Positions 32,201-39,254 of a stretch of 64,000 nucleotides of DNA are shown here, piece by piece; position 1 is the first letter of the stretch; each line of letters starts with the position of its first letter. Both the position numbers and the translations under genes were made by a program. This DNA is from Cryomorpha ignava (GTDB lineage: Bacteria; Bacteroidota; Bacteroidia; Flavobacteriales_D; Cryomorphaceae). The stretch spans positions 54,835 to 118,834 of the forward strand of contig NZ_JAAGVY010000011.1 of the NCBI RefSeq assembly GCF_010686655.1, in the 5' to 3' direction. The notes beneath the pieces are model-generated. The model worked only from the letters and a program-made list of their open reading frames with translations, was not told the DNA's origin and searched no databases.

Positions 32201-34593
32201 TGAGAAACAATATTTACCGAAAGGGCAGGAGGCTGGGTGATATTAAAGGGTAGCACAAAATCGCAACCGTTGTCGTCTATAACTGTAAGAGAATAGTTAC
32301 CGGCCTGAAGGTTTGAAATATTGGGTGAATTGTTGCCGGGTTCCGAATTCCACTGATAAGTGTAAGGTGGTGTTCCTCCGGTAATATTCGCGGAAGCGCT
32401 GCCCGTAGCATCGCCATGACATAATACATTATTTGTTGATACTGCCACTGAAATAGGTGTTGCCGGCTGTTCAATTTCCACAACAATATTTCCGGTACAG
32501 CCATTAATATCTGTAATGGTAGCGGTGTAAATACCGGCCTGAAGATTTACAATTGTAACCCCCGATTGTGGTGGAATTGTATTCCATAAATAGGTGTACG
32601 GTACGTTTCCACCCGCCGCAATAATGGTGGCCGAGCCGGTGTTTTCGCCATTACAAAGTACATTGGTTCTTGATACAAGACTGCCTGTAACGTTATCGGG
32701 TTGGGTAATTGTAATCGATTCTTGCTGCTGGCAAAGGTTTGCATCTGTAACCGTTACGGTATAAGTTCCGGCTGTGAGATTTACCGCAGTTTGAGTGGTC
32801 TGTGCGGCCACATCATCCCATAAATAGGTATAAGGAGGTGTGCCGCTAGTTACTGCAGCCGTAATTTGACCATCGGCAACCTGAAAGCAGGACGTATTAT
32901 CGCCGCCAAGAAAGGTAGGGCTTGAAAGTAAAATAGCAATTGGAGCTATTTCGGAAATATTTACCGAAATGGTTCCCGTACAACCTTCTCTATCGGTTAC
33001 GAGCGCCACGTAGGTGCCGGGGATGAGGTTGCTGATGTCTTCATTTGTTGACGAAAATCCACTTGGACCCACCCAGCTGATTTCATAAGGAGTTTGGCCT
33101 CCAGAAATAGATAAATCTATTGAACCATCGTTGTTTCCGCCGCAGACTATGGGCGTAACGGCTGCATTGAGCTGTACGTTTGACACTACAACATCGGCAG
33201 TAGCCACAGATGAACAGCCTGCAAGTGTAGCAGTTACAGTATAATTTGTGTTGGCATCGGGAGTCGTGGTTGGCTCCTTAATATTTGGGTCATTCAGGAA
33301 ATTGTCCGGGCTCCATGAAAAAGCAGCTCCCTCGCTTTCCACATTAAATTTAAGGCTGTCGCCGAGACAAACATACGAGAGCGGAGGATCTATAAATACC
33401 TTGAGAGAATCTTGAATAATAAAGGTAAGACTGTCTTGAACGGTTCCCGCGCAAAGCGGATTTCCGATATAGATTTTCACGCTTTCGTCGCCTTCGGTTA
33501 TTCCATCGGCGAATGGCTCTATGTTAATACTTGCAGTAGCCGAATTGGCCGGAATGGTTATAAACTTTGGTGTTGCGGGATTGGGATCGGTTCCAATAAG
33601 CGGATAGTCACTGCCGTTAATAGCTGTTCCATCTATGAAATAAGTTACAATAAAAGGCTGATTAGTAACGGGCGTGCGTGTAAAGGTGACTGTACCATCG
33701 TTACACCCTTCTATCATATTTTCTATTTCGCCTATGGTGGTAGAACTAAGGGTTACACTGTTACTTTCTATTTTCTCAATAAATACAGAGCTGTCCCACT
33801 CGCGGTCGCCCACATCGGCAATGATAAGTTTCAGGTGAAAAGTTTCGCATGGGGTTACTACTTTCTTGGCATATATATTCTTTGTCCAGCCGTCATATTG
33901 AATAATATTTGAGAAGCCGAGCGGATTGTTTACGAAGAATTGCGAATTCACCGCAGGAAATCCAATATCAGGATTTCCCTGATTTACGGTGTTAATTCCT
34001 ACATACTGGCTAGTACCGGGAATCAAGGCAATATTTTGTTGATCTCCTAAGCCGGGATCGCCGGTAATTCCCGGTCCGCTGATAAAAAATCCGAAAACAT
34101 CGTTGAAGGGAGTTCCCACGTATTCATTGTATTCTTCACTGGCAAAAGTGAAATCGAAACGAAGGGTATCGCCCACGGGAATTACGTCGAACTCCAAAAC
34201 ACATGCATCAAAATTTGGAAGATTGGTAATAGTTGATATCAGTCCATTTCCGGGTGTACCCCACTCTGTGGTGTTGCTCTGGCTGGTGTTCGGTCCTCTG
34301 GTGTCGTATATATTTCCGGTAGAAAGCACTACGCCTGGTCCATCGGGAAAACCGGTAACCGAAGTGATATTGTATTTTCCAATCGCACTGTCGGCGCAAT
34401 TTATTACAGGATTTAAAATCTGAACACCGCTACCGGTTATTTCTTCGGCAAGCGAAAGGGGAGTGTGTCCATTTGATATTTCGATATTCTGTGCGCTCGC
34501 ATTTTGAGGGAAAAAGCTCCAAACAAAGCATAAAAGACCAATAATACATACCGGTTTTCGAAGGATCATGTCAATTTTATTTAAAGCAATCAT
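26299..34593 (-). CDS. Giant SprB-repeat surface adhesin, T9SS type-B substrate
   Basis: About 2,764 residues. In order: signal peptide (ends NASAQ, about 35); choice-of-anchor L domain (about 36-265); Calx-beta-like domain (about 285-390); an Ig/PKD-like module; then about 27 SprB repeats of roughly 80 residues (about 470-2665), each with a Cys-x-G start, GGTxPYxxxW core, AGTYxVTVTDxNGC turn and an E/QP end; finally a type-B T9SS sorting domain (ISPNGDGFNDFF, FNRWGNQVYE, EGTYFVVVEL). It resembles SprB, the gliding adhesin, but repeats of this type also occur in non-gliding bacteria. ATG at 34593 overlaps the upstream stop (ATGA); ATG at 34569 is an alternative start that gives a cleaner signal peptide. 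Confidence 0.94.
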   Translation of the reverse strand: MIALNKIDMILRKPVCIIGLLCFVWSFFPQNASAQNIEISNGHTPLSLAEEITGSGVQILNPVINCADSAIGKYNITSVTGFPDGPGVVLSTGNIYDTRGPNTSQSNTTEWGTPGNGLISTITNLPNFDACVLEFDVIPVGDTLRFDFTFASEEYNEYVGTPFNDVFGFFISGPGITGDPGLGDQQNIALIPGTSQYVGINTVNQGNPDIGFPAVNSQFFVNNPLGFSNIIQYDGWTKNIYAKKVVTPCETFHLKLIIADVGDREWDSSVFIEKIESNSVTLSSTTIGEIENMIEGCNDGTVTFTRTPVTNQPFIVTYFIDGTAINGSDYPLIGTDPNPATPKFITIPANSATASINIEPFADGITEGDESVKIYIGNPLCAGTVQDSLTFIIQDSLKVFIDPPLSYVCLGDSLKFNVESEGAAFSWSPDNFLNDPNIKEPTTTPDANTNYTVTATLAGCSSVATADVVVSNVQLNAAVTPIVCGGNNDGSIDLSISGGQTPYEISWVGPSGFSSTNEDISNLIPGTYVALVTDREGCTGTISVNISEIAPIAILLSSPTFLGGDNTSCFQVADGQITAAVTSGTPPYTYLWDDVAAQTTQTAVNLTAGTYTVTVTDANLCQQQESITITQPDNVTGSLVSRTNVLCNGENTGSATIIAAGGNVPYTYLWNTIPPQSGVTIVNLQAGIYTATITDINGCTGNIVVEIEQPATPISVAVSTNNVLCHGDATGSASANITGGTPPYTYQWNSEPGNNSPNISNLQAGNYSLTVIDDNGCDFVLPFNITQPPALSVNIVSQTIVSCAGDNSGGATVSASGGTLPYSFEWNTIPAETGNTISSLSAGTYTVTATDGNGCTTNLDIEITEPDTLEIDLISLDNPLCDGAANGSLEVNATGGATPYAYSWNTVPPTSGASITGLVEGNYEVTITDGNGCTTSETFELIAPDPIIISIDTIENILCSGEATGSATVSVAGGTQDYTYLWNDPANQTTATATNLEAGTYTVLVTDLNGCTASLNIILTEPALPLSAIIISSTDVICFGDSTGSAEVEASGGSGSYSYSWNDIANQQTPAASNLPAGTYTVTITDNNGCATPLLLDVTIGEPAAALGSTLTPSLFAGGTNVVCASDSTATIDLEITGGTAPYTILWDLPGLDTSTDEDLTNLAPGIYSVTVTDSNGCESTETITLNAPEPIEISFEMTPSLCFGLPTGTIDLTVSGGIPGYSILWNGPSGFTSTDLSLTTLEGGIYNLTVTDANGCMYLDAVTVTQPEDLVITVDSLSDYNGFNLSCWNSSDGEIYITPSGGTLPYSYQWNTAGNPNFSNQQDLIYLASGTYEAVLFDANGCVQNSFIDVTAPDTIAIDFNVSLFPNGYNVSCAGANDGTIEAVPSGGTEPYTYFWVGSNGYGPVAGNPIENLPPGEYSVLATDANSCSFAETVTITGPKAFNINLQAAVINGNNISCNGTADGSINLIITGGESPISINWTGPNGFTSTNEDLFDLPSGEYCVSVVDANDCEKTQCIVLTEPDPLTIQLDATFYSNAQNLNCDDSADGEILATIAGGSPGYNFSWTGPNNFTSTSLNPTGLLEGTYCLTATDLNGCTISECVTLSAPAPINIVLENMVQSSCGGASTASIDVSVLGGDPAYTFSWTGPNGFTASSEDIAGLEAGVYCLAIIDANNCTAEACYTVIAPAPLSIILSANTFAGGFEIDCNGNTNGSITSAVSGGTAPYTYTWTGPTGYSSALAAIDNLEPGTYCLDITDTNGCNIQQCIDIEEPDALLINSSINQPDCGDQTPATIDLGITGGTTPYTFNWSNGQTTEIVSVQNGNYSVIVTDANGCSASESFVITLPSPIQVIPTAPIAGAGYNIACNGGNTGSISLSIFGGSGTFLQEWTGPNGFVSSDADISGLEAGEYCVTVTDDLGCTGITCITLTQPEAIAVSFQTASPSCASGLDGSITATISGGVPTYTLLWTGPNGFTANGTTISSLESGQYCATITDFNGCTYVECVDVLTNPAIAIALSSPETNGFNISCFGDNSGEINAVVSGGVGAYTYAWTGPGGYASTDENLTNLYVGEYCLTITDANNCTSTTCITLTQAPAIALSINKFIYPNGFNTSCGGICDGSLTASFSGGAAPVTAVWTGPAGFSSNQLALTDLCAGVYQLTLTDNSGCIRDTSFTLTQPLPISINLDSPVFQGGNEIACFGDSSGSILTTITGGIGALNIDWTGPGGFTSSQVNIDNLAAGTYEITVTDENNCSATASVLLSQPAEALSATATPLVYPSGTNISCKGSTDGSVTTAITGGTAPYSFNWSGTDGFSSDDQNIDNLAAGDYTLVAEDANSCVYTINLTLTEPADSLFAEAQITSEILCAGEATGTAEVNATGGSGNYSIVWSGPDGFTSSSLAISGLAAGSYTYILQDDNGCSLLGSINLTAPQPIELSAELVAANCETASGIINISVTNGTAPYSYLWSTNATTQDLINVPAGDYSVEITDANGCVLTENFTLTSSNTLNIDASITEPACFDEANGMINAFVVTGQEPVVYSWTGPNGFAAVGSSIFDIEAGDYTVTAQDANGCEITETYTVDQPERLVIKPLTSPVFSNGFNLSDFQSGDGIIDGPRVNGGTPSLAYVWTSDNGYTSQSGNNQLNLEAGTYMLVVTDANMCTDTAYITLTEPEVLEMPNGISPNGDGFNDFFTVRGLENYPNNRLLVFNRWGNQVYEEQNYRNSNPWYGTNQDGDELAEGTYFVVVELDGADNLKGYLEIRR

Positions 34594-34949
34594 TCGCAAA
34601 AATTTGAATGATTGGAATAAGAAACAGTTGATATGGTTGAAATCGTTTTGGTTGGAAATGCTGATTGAAGCTCACTGGTAATTTCAGATTTCATCTCTTC
34701 AATCCGCTTGGGCTGCGCTGCGTCAAAGCTTATTAACAGGCTAGAGGTAGTGCTGCAGTATTCTTCAAATTTGAGGGAAGTATTTGCGGTGCGCGCTGCC
34801 GCGAATTGATTAAATTCTGATTGGTTGAGGTCTTGAACTTCAACGCTGAAATATCTGTAATAAACCGGTTGGGTTTCTGTTTGCGCTTCTACGGCAAGTG
34901 TAGTAAATACAAAAAGTAGTGCACCAAACAGACTTTTGAGGTGATTCAT
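34590..34949 (-). CDS. Small exported protein, first gene of the adhesin operon
   Basis: A 119-residue protein with a clear signal peptide (hydrophobic 8-20, cleavage near VEAQT). The mature part of about 95 residues has two cysteines, one in the middle (EEYCSTTSS) and one at the penultimate-but-one position (NFCE). The pattern of short strands and an amphipathic helix (KRIEEMKSEITSELQSAF) suggests a small alpha-beta fold, but no family is recognised. Its stop codon overlaps the ATG of the adhesin (ATGA), so it is co-transcribed and likely translationally coupled. A role in adhesin export or display is inferred only from this position. Confidence 0.8.
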   Translation of the reverse strand: MNHLKSLFGALLFVFTTLAVEAQTETQPVYYRYFSVEVQDLNQSEFNQFAAARTANTSLKFEEYCSTTSSLLISFDAAQPKRIEEMKSEITSELQSAFPTKTISTISTVSYSNHSNFCE

Positions 34950-35270
34950 AAGGGGGATTATTTTATCAAGTCAATTTGAAACAGGCGAGCCTATTCTGTC
35001 TAAAAGTAGCATTAGAAAGCAGACCGGTTTCGCTCATTTTAACAAGTTTTTAAAAATTGATTAATGATAACTCTCTCAATGTATCGCTGTCAATCAATTA
35101 GATATTGTACGAAGGATTCCTTGGAATGTTATGTTATAAAATATAGGTAGATCATTCCCTTTCGGGGACTAATCCAACCTGATATCAGAATCATTTATTC
35201 CAATCTTGGATACGGTGGAGCTATAGATAGCTATCTACAAATTCTCCTGTATAAAATTATTGTTTGCAAA
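34950..35270. other. Intergenic region upstream of the adhesin operon
   Basis: No gene is seen in these 321 bp. A weak leftward -7 match (TACTTTTA on the minus strand, 35008-35001) could serve the adhesin operon. A perfect 14-bp palindrome, TAGATAGCTATCTA (35224-35237), lies 34 bp beyond the end of rlmB; it may be a protein-binding site or a small terminator-like hairpin without a T-run. Confidence 0.45.
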
Positions 35271-36014
35271 TTACTTCAGTCCGCTTCTCTGTCTCAATCC
35301 TTCGAAAAGCAAAATACTGGTGGCAACTGATACGTTGAGCGATTGGGTTTCGCCAAGCATTGGAATCCGCACGGAGTGATTAGATGATTCACGGGCGTTG
35401 TTGCTAATTCCATCTTCTTCAGATCCCATTATAATAGCAACAGGAGTCGTGAAGTCACATTCGTAATAAATGTCTTTTCCTTTTTCGTGGCAGGCAATGG
35501 TTTTAAACCCGCTTTCATTTAAAAAATCAATTGTTGATCCCAAAGAATCTGCCCGGCATATTGGAATGCGGAGTAGGGCGCCGGTAGACGTTTTAATGGC
35601 GTCTTCGTTCATTTGTGCTGCACCTTTTGTAGGAATCACAATAGCATGAACACCGGCACATTCGGCGCTGCGGCAGATAGCTCCAAAATTTCTCACATCG
35701 GTTATTCTGTCCAGGATGAGTAAGAGCGGTGTTTCGCCCGATTCGTAAATTGATGGGATAAGCCATTCCAAGTCCTGAAATTCAATTGGCGACATCATGG
35801 CAATAATTCCCTGGTGATTCTTGCCCGTAGTTTTGTCGAGTTTAACTTTCGGTACAAATTGAAACGGCGTACCGGTTTCTTTGAGCTTGGGCAAAATTTT
35901 GTGAAGGGTGTCGGGATTCAGCCCTTTTTGTATCATAACTTTCTCCATGCTCTTGCCTGTTTCCAAAGCTTCAAGCACTGGGTGAATTCCGTAAACTAAT
36001 TGGTCTTTTTTCAT
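35271..36014 (-). CDS. rlmB: 23S rRNA (guanosine-2'-O-)-methyltransferase RlmB-like
   Basis: SpoU/TrmH-family methyltransferase, SAM-dependent, with the deep trefoil knot fold. The 247-residue protein has the substrate-binding N-terminal domain (about 1-75: LVYGIHPVLEALE) and the catalytic domain with DRITDVRNFGAICRSAE (about 106-122), the motif IIMGSEEDGI and the final knot motif LGETQSLNVSVATSILLFE. These match RlmB, which methylates G2251 of 23S rRNA, though a tRNA-directed paralogue cannot be excluded. ATG at 36014 is preferred to the upstream in-frame TTG at 36020. It lies 2 bp after the GWxTD gene. Confidence 0.88.
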   Translation of the reverse strand: MKKDQLVYGIHPVLEALETGKSMEKVMIQKGLNPDTLHKILPKLKETGTPFQFVPKVKLDKTTGKNHQGIIAMMSPIEFQDLEWLIPSIYESGETPLLLILDRITDVRNFGAICRSAECAGVHAIVIPTKGAAQMNEDAIKTSTGALLRIPICRADSLGSTIDFLNESGFKTIACHEKGKDIYYECDFTTPVAIIMGSEEDGISNNARESSNHSVRIPMLGETQSLNVSVATSILLFEGLRQRSGLK

Positions 36015-36016
36015 AT

Positions 36017-37273
36017 TCAATATATTCTGCCGTCACGCCAGGCATTTACAGAGCGGTACCAAGAGGGTTTATAAAGTTCTTCGCGGTTTAGCCTGTAATC
36101 GTTGTCAGTGAAAGGATTAATAACTTTTATAAAGTGAAAGGTAACTGATAATGGATTGCTTTCTTCTCCGTAAATCCACGTTTCTACCTGCTCTGTGCGA
36201 TATACTTTATTGGGTTTACCATAAACAATGTATATAATGCCACGATCAGATTTCCACCCCTCTACGTGGCTGCTAAAGTAGGAATTTGCATTTTCTACTC
36301 TACGGTAATACGTTTTTATCGTCTTTCTCGCCCGGTCTCGGCTTCCGGCCCAGCCTATCCAGGTATTTTCCAGTTCCAATTTTCTGTCGGGAGCATCGAT
36401 AATATTCTGATACTCTCTCCCGCCCATTAAATAGCGCAAAGGGCTCAGCAAGTCTTCTACGGTTTTTACATCCGGAAATCCAGAGTCGGAAACGAAAATG
36501 GTAAGACCTTTTTTATTCTCGTCGTCTTCATGGAAATGATAAAAACCCGTACGGCCAGTTTTTATTTGAATTGGCCGGGCGTTATTTACCGGTATGGTGG
36601 CTACTGAATCGGCTGTGTAATCAAATGATGGCGGCTCATAGAGCACAAAAGGCGGTGGGGGCATAGGAAACTCGCGGTTGTAAACCCGAACTAATATCTT
36701 ATCTGTTATTGCCTCATTGGTATGAAGAAAATAATTGGTATACGGTTTTACCCTGTCGGTAAAAAGCGGAACATCCTTATTGTCTTTGGTAATCAAAAAA
36801 TTCTGCCGGTTAGAAAGATCTGTTTTGTCGGCAATAAGTTTGATTTTTTGCGAGCGACTTCTGTTTTCGTCGGTTAGCGTAATGTTCAATTCTGTATTCT
36901 TTCCCGAAGGTATGTAAAGGTTGGTTGATGCAATAAGCATCTTTGGTGCTTTAGCCTTGTCATCGTCAAGTATTCGGATTGATTTTGCCGGAATATCTTG
37001 ATCAGCAGGAGTTATTTCTACAACCACAGCCGCTTCAGATGGTGCGTCACCCCGGCGTGCATAGAGCAAATGTTCAGTATTTACTTTTACATATAAGCGA
37101 GATGAATCCGGTTTGTAATGAAAGAGCTCGTATTTCACTTCTATTCTGGTGCCATCTTCTTGATAGGCGCTGGGAACGCTAGAGTCGGTAGCTGCTTTTT
37201 TAGTGCCGCACCCCACTAATACGCTTAATGCGACGAGGGTGAAGAAATATTTTATTGGTTTGCTACAAGTCAT
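36017..37273 (-). CDS. GWxTD-domain lipoprotein
   Basis: A lipoprotein of 418 residues with a lipobox (SVLVGCGTKK; Cys about 22). The C-terminal 100 residues or so are a GWxTD domain, named for a conserved motif which here reads EGWKSDRGIIYIVYGKP, so the motif has Lys-Ser-Asp in place of x-Thr-Asp. Its function is not established; it is common in Bacteroidota. The middle is beta-rich. ATG at 37273 leaves a 7-bp gap after rmuC, whereas the GTG at 37291 would overlap it and lengthen the signal peptide, so ATG is chosen. It shares an operon with rmuC upstream and rlmB downstream. Confidence 0.85.
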   Translation of the reverse strand: MTCSKPIKYFFTLVALSVLVGCGTKKAATDSSVPSAYQEDGTRIEVKYELFHYKPDSSRLYVKVNTEHLLYARRGDAPSEAAVVVEITPADQDIPAKSIRILDDDKAKAPKMLIASTNLYIPSGKNTELNITLTDENRSRSQKIKLIADKTDLSNRQNFLITKDNKDVPLFTDRVKPYTNYFLHTNEAITDKILVRVYNREFPMPPPPFVLYEPPSFDYTADSVATIPVNNARPIQIKTGRTGFYHFHEDDENKKGLTIFVSDSGFPDVKTVEDLLSPLRYLMGGREYQNIIDAPDRKLELENTWIGWAGSRDRARKTIKTYYRRVENANSYFSSHVEGWKSDRGIIYIVYGKPNKVYRTEQVETWIYGEESNPLSVTFHFIKVINPFTDNDYRLNREELYKPSWYRSVNAWRDGRIY

Positions 37274-37280
37274 GCTGCGG

Positions 37281-38612
37281 TTATTCTTCACCTGCTAATA
37301 GGTTTTCACTAAATTGTTTATTGGTTTTTACGCCTAGCTCTTCAAGCTGTTTGGCCTGCGATACAAGGCTTCCACGACCATCACGTAATTTGTTCATAGC
37401 GTCTGAGTATGTTTTTTCAGTACGGTTCAAATGTTCTCCAATTTTTTCAAAATCTTCGGCAAAGCCTATAAATTTTTCGAGAAGTTTCTTGCCTCTATCG
37501 GCAATTTCCATCGCGTTTCTGTTTTGAAATTCATGTTTCCAGGTTGATGAAATAATCTTTAACGAGGCAATTAAAGTGGTGGGACTCACCAAAATAATAT
37601 TCCGGTCGTATGCTTCTTGAAACAGAGAATGATCTTTTTGAAGCGCGAGGAGATAAGCAGGCTCTATTGGAATAAACATCAGGATGAAGTCGAGATTTTT
37701 TCCACTTCCAAGTTCCTGATATTTTTTGTCTGCCAGGCTTCTGATGTGGGTTTTAACAGAGAGTAGATGATCGCGTAAATGCGCTTGGGATTCTGTTTCA
37801 ATATCATCAGCAGCGTACTGCTCATAAGCCTTTAGCGATACTTTGCTGTCCACAACAATCCACTTATCTTCAGGAAGTTTTATCAGCACATCTGGCTGTA
37901 GCCTTCGTCCATCTTCATTGGTAAAACTCTGCTGAATAAAGTATTCCCGATCGCGGGCAAGGCCTGATTTTTCGAGAATACTTTCCAGAATCATTTCGCC
38001 CCAGTTGCCCTGTACCTTCGAATCGTTTTTGAGTGCACGCGTTAAGTTTTCAGCTTCATTGGTCATTCGCTGGCTCATATCTTTGAGGTGCTTGAGCTCT
38101 TCGCGAAGCCCGGTAGATTCTTTGATATTGCTGGTATGAGTTTCTTCTACTTTTTTCTGAAAGTCGGCAATTTTTTCTTTTAGGGGATTGAGTATCTGGT
38201 CTAAATTTGATCTATTTTGAAGCGTAAACTTTTCACTTTTCTCTTCAAAAATCTTGTTGGCGAGGATTTGAAAGTCTTTGGTAAACTGTTCTCGCATCAT
38301 TACCAAATCTTCTTTATGCCGGGCTATATGTTGTTCTAATCCGGCTTTCTCGGCACCAAGTCGCGCCAAATTAGCCTGGTTTTGATTGTTTGTTAACTCC
38401 AATTCCTGATTTTTCGTCTTGAGCTCATTTAGCGAGTTGCCGAGAATTTCGGCTTTTTGGGTCAAGCCCGATACGTGCGATTGCAGTGCATTGCGCTCTT
38501 CTTCAACCTTATTTGCGGAAGCAGTTTTAGATCTATTGCCCAGATAAAGTAGAATAAAACCGAAGATTGCCCCTGCGCAAAAAAACAGAGCAAAGTAAAT
38601 TGCTGTATCCAT
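37281..38612 (-). CDS. rmuC: RmuC family DNA recombination protein
   Basis: RmuC limits inversion rearrangements at short repeats in E. coli, and the family contains a predicted nuclease-like core. The 443-residue protein has one N-terminal membrane segment (about 3-21), a long coiled coil (about 30-200) and the RmuC domain with QGNWGEMILESILEKSGL (about 205-222), LPEDKWIVVDSKVSLKAYEQY and FILMFIPIEPAYLLAL blocks. All are full length. Given the repeat-rich intergenic regions in this genome, its activity on inverted repeats is relevant, but no direct link can be shown. Confidence 0.93.
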   Translation of the reverse strand: MDTAIYFALFFCAGAIFGFILLYLGNRSKTASANKVEEERNALQSHVSGLTQKAEILGNSLNELKTKNQELELTNNQNQANLARLGAEKAGLEQHIARHKEDLVMMREQFTKDFQILANKIFEEKSEKFTLQNRSNLDQILNPLKEKIADFQKKVEETHTSNIKESTGLREELKHLKDMSQRMTNEAENLTRALKNDSKVQGNWGEMILESILEKSGLARDREYFIQQSFTNEDGRRLQPDVLIKLPEDKWIVVDSKVSLKAYEQYAADDIETESQAHLRDHLLSVKTHIRSLADKKYQELGSGKNLDFILMFIPIEPAYLLALQKDHSLFQEAYDRNIILVSPTTLIASLKIISSTWKHEFQNRNAMEIADRGKKLLEKFIGFAEDFEKIGEHLNRTEKTYSDAMNKLRDGRGSLVSQAKQLEELGVKTNKQFSENLLAGEE

Positions 38613-38627
38613 TTTGTAATCCTGTCC

Positions 38628-39254
38628 CTAATTATTTAGGATAATTACAAATGTACCAACTTCAACGCTATCAAAAAGCTCAATTACATCTTTGTTAGAC
38701 ATTCTTATGCAACCCTTGCTCGCGGCCATGCCCAGCAGACCTTCTTCGTGGGTGCCGTGGATAAAAATTCCACGCGAATAGGAATCCTTGTTATCACCGG
38801 CGTTTACACCATCTTCCAATCCTTTTAAATGCAGTACGCGTGTGGTTATCAAATCGCGGTTATTCGATTTGGCCTCGAGAATAGGCGTGGCCTGCTCGCT
38901 TGTAGCTATTTTACTTTTTATCACCGTGTTTATCGGCAGGTCATCGCCTACTTTTTCGGCTATTTTATGAAGGCCTTCTGGCGTTTGAAAACTTCCTGAA
39001 AGATTGCCGATTCCTTTTTCTCCGGTAGAAATTATGAATGTTTTTACGATGGTGTCGTTGCAAATTAAATAGAGTCGTTGCCGCTTTGCCGCCACATAAA
39101 TAAATTTATTAAATCGAGCGCCATTGTACTTAATGTCAAGGTATTCCTTAAGGAAAGACACCATAGGGTCGGGGTGCGAAACAGAAGTCTTATAACCCGA
39201 CGAAAGACCGGGCAATAGAATGGTGAGGGCAATAAGAAAAACAATCTTTTTCAT
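38628..39254 (-). CDS. L,D-transpeptidase (YkuD family)
   Basis: A 208-residue exported protein (signal peptide to about 20) with a single YkuD domain. The catalytic motif is complete: His166 in IFIHGTHEE and Cys182 in ASKGCIRMS. Such enzymes cross-link peptidoglycan through 3-3 bonds or attach proteins to it in the periplasm. There is no peptidoglycan-binding (LysM-like) domain. Its ATG overlaps the stop of the BamA-like gene by 1 nt (TGATG), so the two are probably coupled, joining wall and outer-membrane functions. Confidence 0.92.
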   Translation of the reverse strand: MKKIVFLIALTILLPGLSSGYKTSVSHPDPMVSFLKEYLDIKYNGARFNKFIYVAAKRQRLYLICNDTIVKTFIISTGEKGIGNLSGSFQTPEGLHKIAEKVGDDLPINTVIKSKIATSEQATPILEAKSNNRDLITTRVLHLKGLEDGVNAGDNKDSYSRGIFIHGTHEEGLLGMAASKGCIRMSNKDVIELFDSVEVGTFVIILNN

